From Acidimicrobiaceae bacterium (GTDB lineage Bacteria; Actinomycetota; Acidimicrobiia; Acidimicrobiales; RAAP-2), in contig JAUTXB010000269.1 in assembly GCA_030838245.1 (NCBI GenBank), positions 1 to 13,861 of the forward strand: a stretch of 13,861 bases of DNA, in the 5' to 3' direction. The notes under the pieces were generated by a model that was not told the origin of the DNA, did not search any database, and saw only the letters and a program-made list of their open reading frames with translations. The translations under genes and the position numbers were made by a program. Below, piece after piece: positions 13,487 through 13,861 of the stretch (position 1 is the stretch's first letter; each line of letters begins with the position of its first letter).

Positions 13487-13753
13487 TCAGGCCACCTCGG
13501 CCGCCGGCACCGCGGCGCCAAGAGCGGACTCGATGCAGCGCACCAGTTCCCGGGCGGATTCGGCGCTCAGCTCCACCGCCACCCTGGCATCCGGCCCGGC
13601 CGTGTTGTCCACGAAGTCAATGTTGAGCGTGTGCTCGTAGGGCGCGTGGAAGGGATGGTCGAAGTAGACGGTGGCCATGTTCAGCCGGAACCAGCCTTGC
13701 GGCCCTTTGCCGCTGCCGGCGATATCGGTCTTCTCGGTCACGTAGGAGCACAT
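13487..13753 (-). CDS. DUF6295-like small protein (unknown function)
   Basis: This is an 88-residue soluble protein with no signal peptide or membrane segment. The sequence MCSYVTEKTDIAGSGKG, GWFRLNMATVYFDHPFHAPYEHTLNIDFV, and ARVAVELSAESARELVRCIESAL is recognised from memory as the DUF6295 family, common in Actinobacteria and of unknown role. The conserved YFDHPxHAPxEHTLNIDF block, with His and acidic residues, could bind a metal, which is inference. The start ATG 13753 has AGGAGG five bases upstream (13764-13759). It follows the hydrolase gene by ten bases, so the two are surely co-transcribed. Confidence 0.75.
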   Translation of the reverse strand: MCSYVTEKTDIAGSGKGPQGWFRLNMATVYFDHPFHAPYEHTLNIDFVDNTAGPDARVAVELSAESARELVRCIESALGAAVPAAEVA

Positions 13754-13763
13754 GGGATCCTCC

Positions 13764-13861
13764 TCAGGACGCCAGGTAGCGGTCGAACCAGGTCCAGATG
13801 CGTTGCCAGCCGTCGACGGCAGCCTCGGGTCGGTACATGGTGCGGTCGGAGGCGAAGAAGC
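13764..13861 (-). CDS. Dienelactone-hydrolase-like protein, C-terminal end (cut by window edge)
   Basis: The last 31 residues are visible: FFASDRTMYRPEAAVDGW, then QRIWTWFDRYLAS and a TGA stop. This matches the end of dienelactone-hydrolase-type alpha/beta hydrolases, where the catalytic His is followed by a FFND/FFxxxRxxYxxEAAxxAWxRxxxFFxxxL pattern. The His, Asp and nucleophile would lie outside the window. It is the first visible gene of the minus-strand operon that continues with DUF6295-like, ATL and the membrane protein. Confidence 0.6.
   Translation of the reverse strand, partial: FFASDRTMYRPEAAVDGWQRIWTWFDRYLAS

Overview
This is a GC-rich, gene-dense stretch of an actinobacterial chromosome. 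The best guess for the lineage is class Acidimicrobiia or a relative. That rests on a PimB'-type phosphatidylinositol mannosyltransferase, a luciferase-like (F420-type) oxidoreductase, a long class II ribonucleotide reductase with a C-terminal Cys tail, GTG/TTG starts, and several genes that appear to be read from leaderless transcripts. No mobile element, CRISPR array, tRNA or rRNA is visible, and no gene looks broken. Most of the window is ordinary chromosomal housekeeping sequence.

Layout. 1-285 (minus): N-terminal part of a GNAT acetyltransferase, cut by the window edge. 548-4408 (plus): a tight run of a small Cys4 protein, epoxyqueuosine reductase (queG), a PimB'-like mannosyltransferase, an SRPBCC protein and a compact luciferase-like oxidoreductase. 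queG/pimB and SRPBCC/oxidoreductase each overlap by 4 bases. 4523-5722 (plus): an AlaC-type aminotransferase, convergent with a TetR regulator (5763-6386, minus). The TetR gene is divergent from a PlsC-like acyltransferase (6510-7205), which is followed by an ACT-domain protein (7245-7898). 7925-9466 (minus): glycerol kinase. A 325-base divergent intergenic region then leads to nrdJ (9792-12674, plus). 12751-13861 (minus): a compact operon of a dienelactone-hydrolase-like protein (partial), a DUF6295-like protein, an alkyltransferase-like (ATL) protein and a small membrane protein.

How it fits together. The first operon joins tRNA queuosine modification to envelope glycolipid synthesis, and the mannosyltransferase/SRPBCC pairing recalls the mycobacterial Rv2188c/Rv2185c region. 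The acyltransferase and glycerol kinase are consistent with glycerolipid metabolism, but they are separate transcription units. NrdJ makes deoxyribonucleotides. NrdJ and QueG are both cobalamin-dependent, so the cell needs a B12 supply.

The most interesting non-coding signals are: (1) TANNNT hexamers 6-7 bases before the start codon of five genes that have no Shine-Dalgarno sequence (near-match in a sixth); (2) a pair of NrdR-box-like palindromes before nrdJ; (3) a perfect inverted repeat on the -35 of the tetR promoter; (4) a tandem 23-bp repeat before the SRPBCC gene; (5) a tandem hexapeptide insertion in QueG. I did not find a clearly new multi-gene system.
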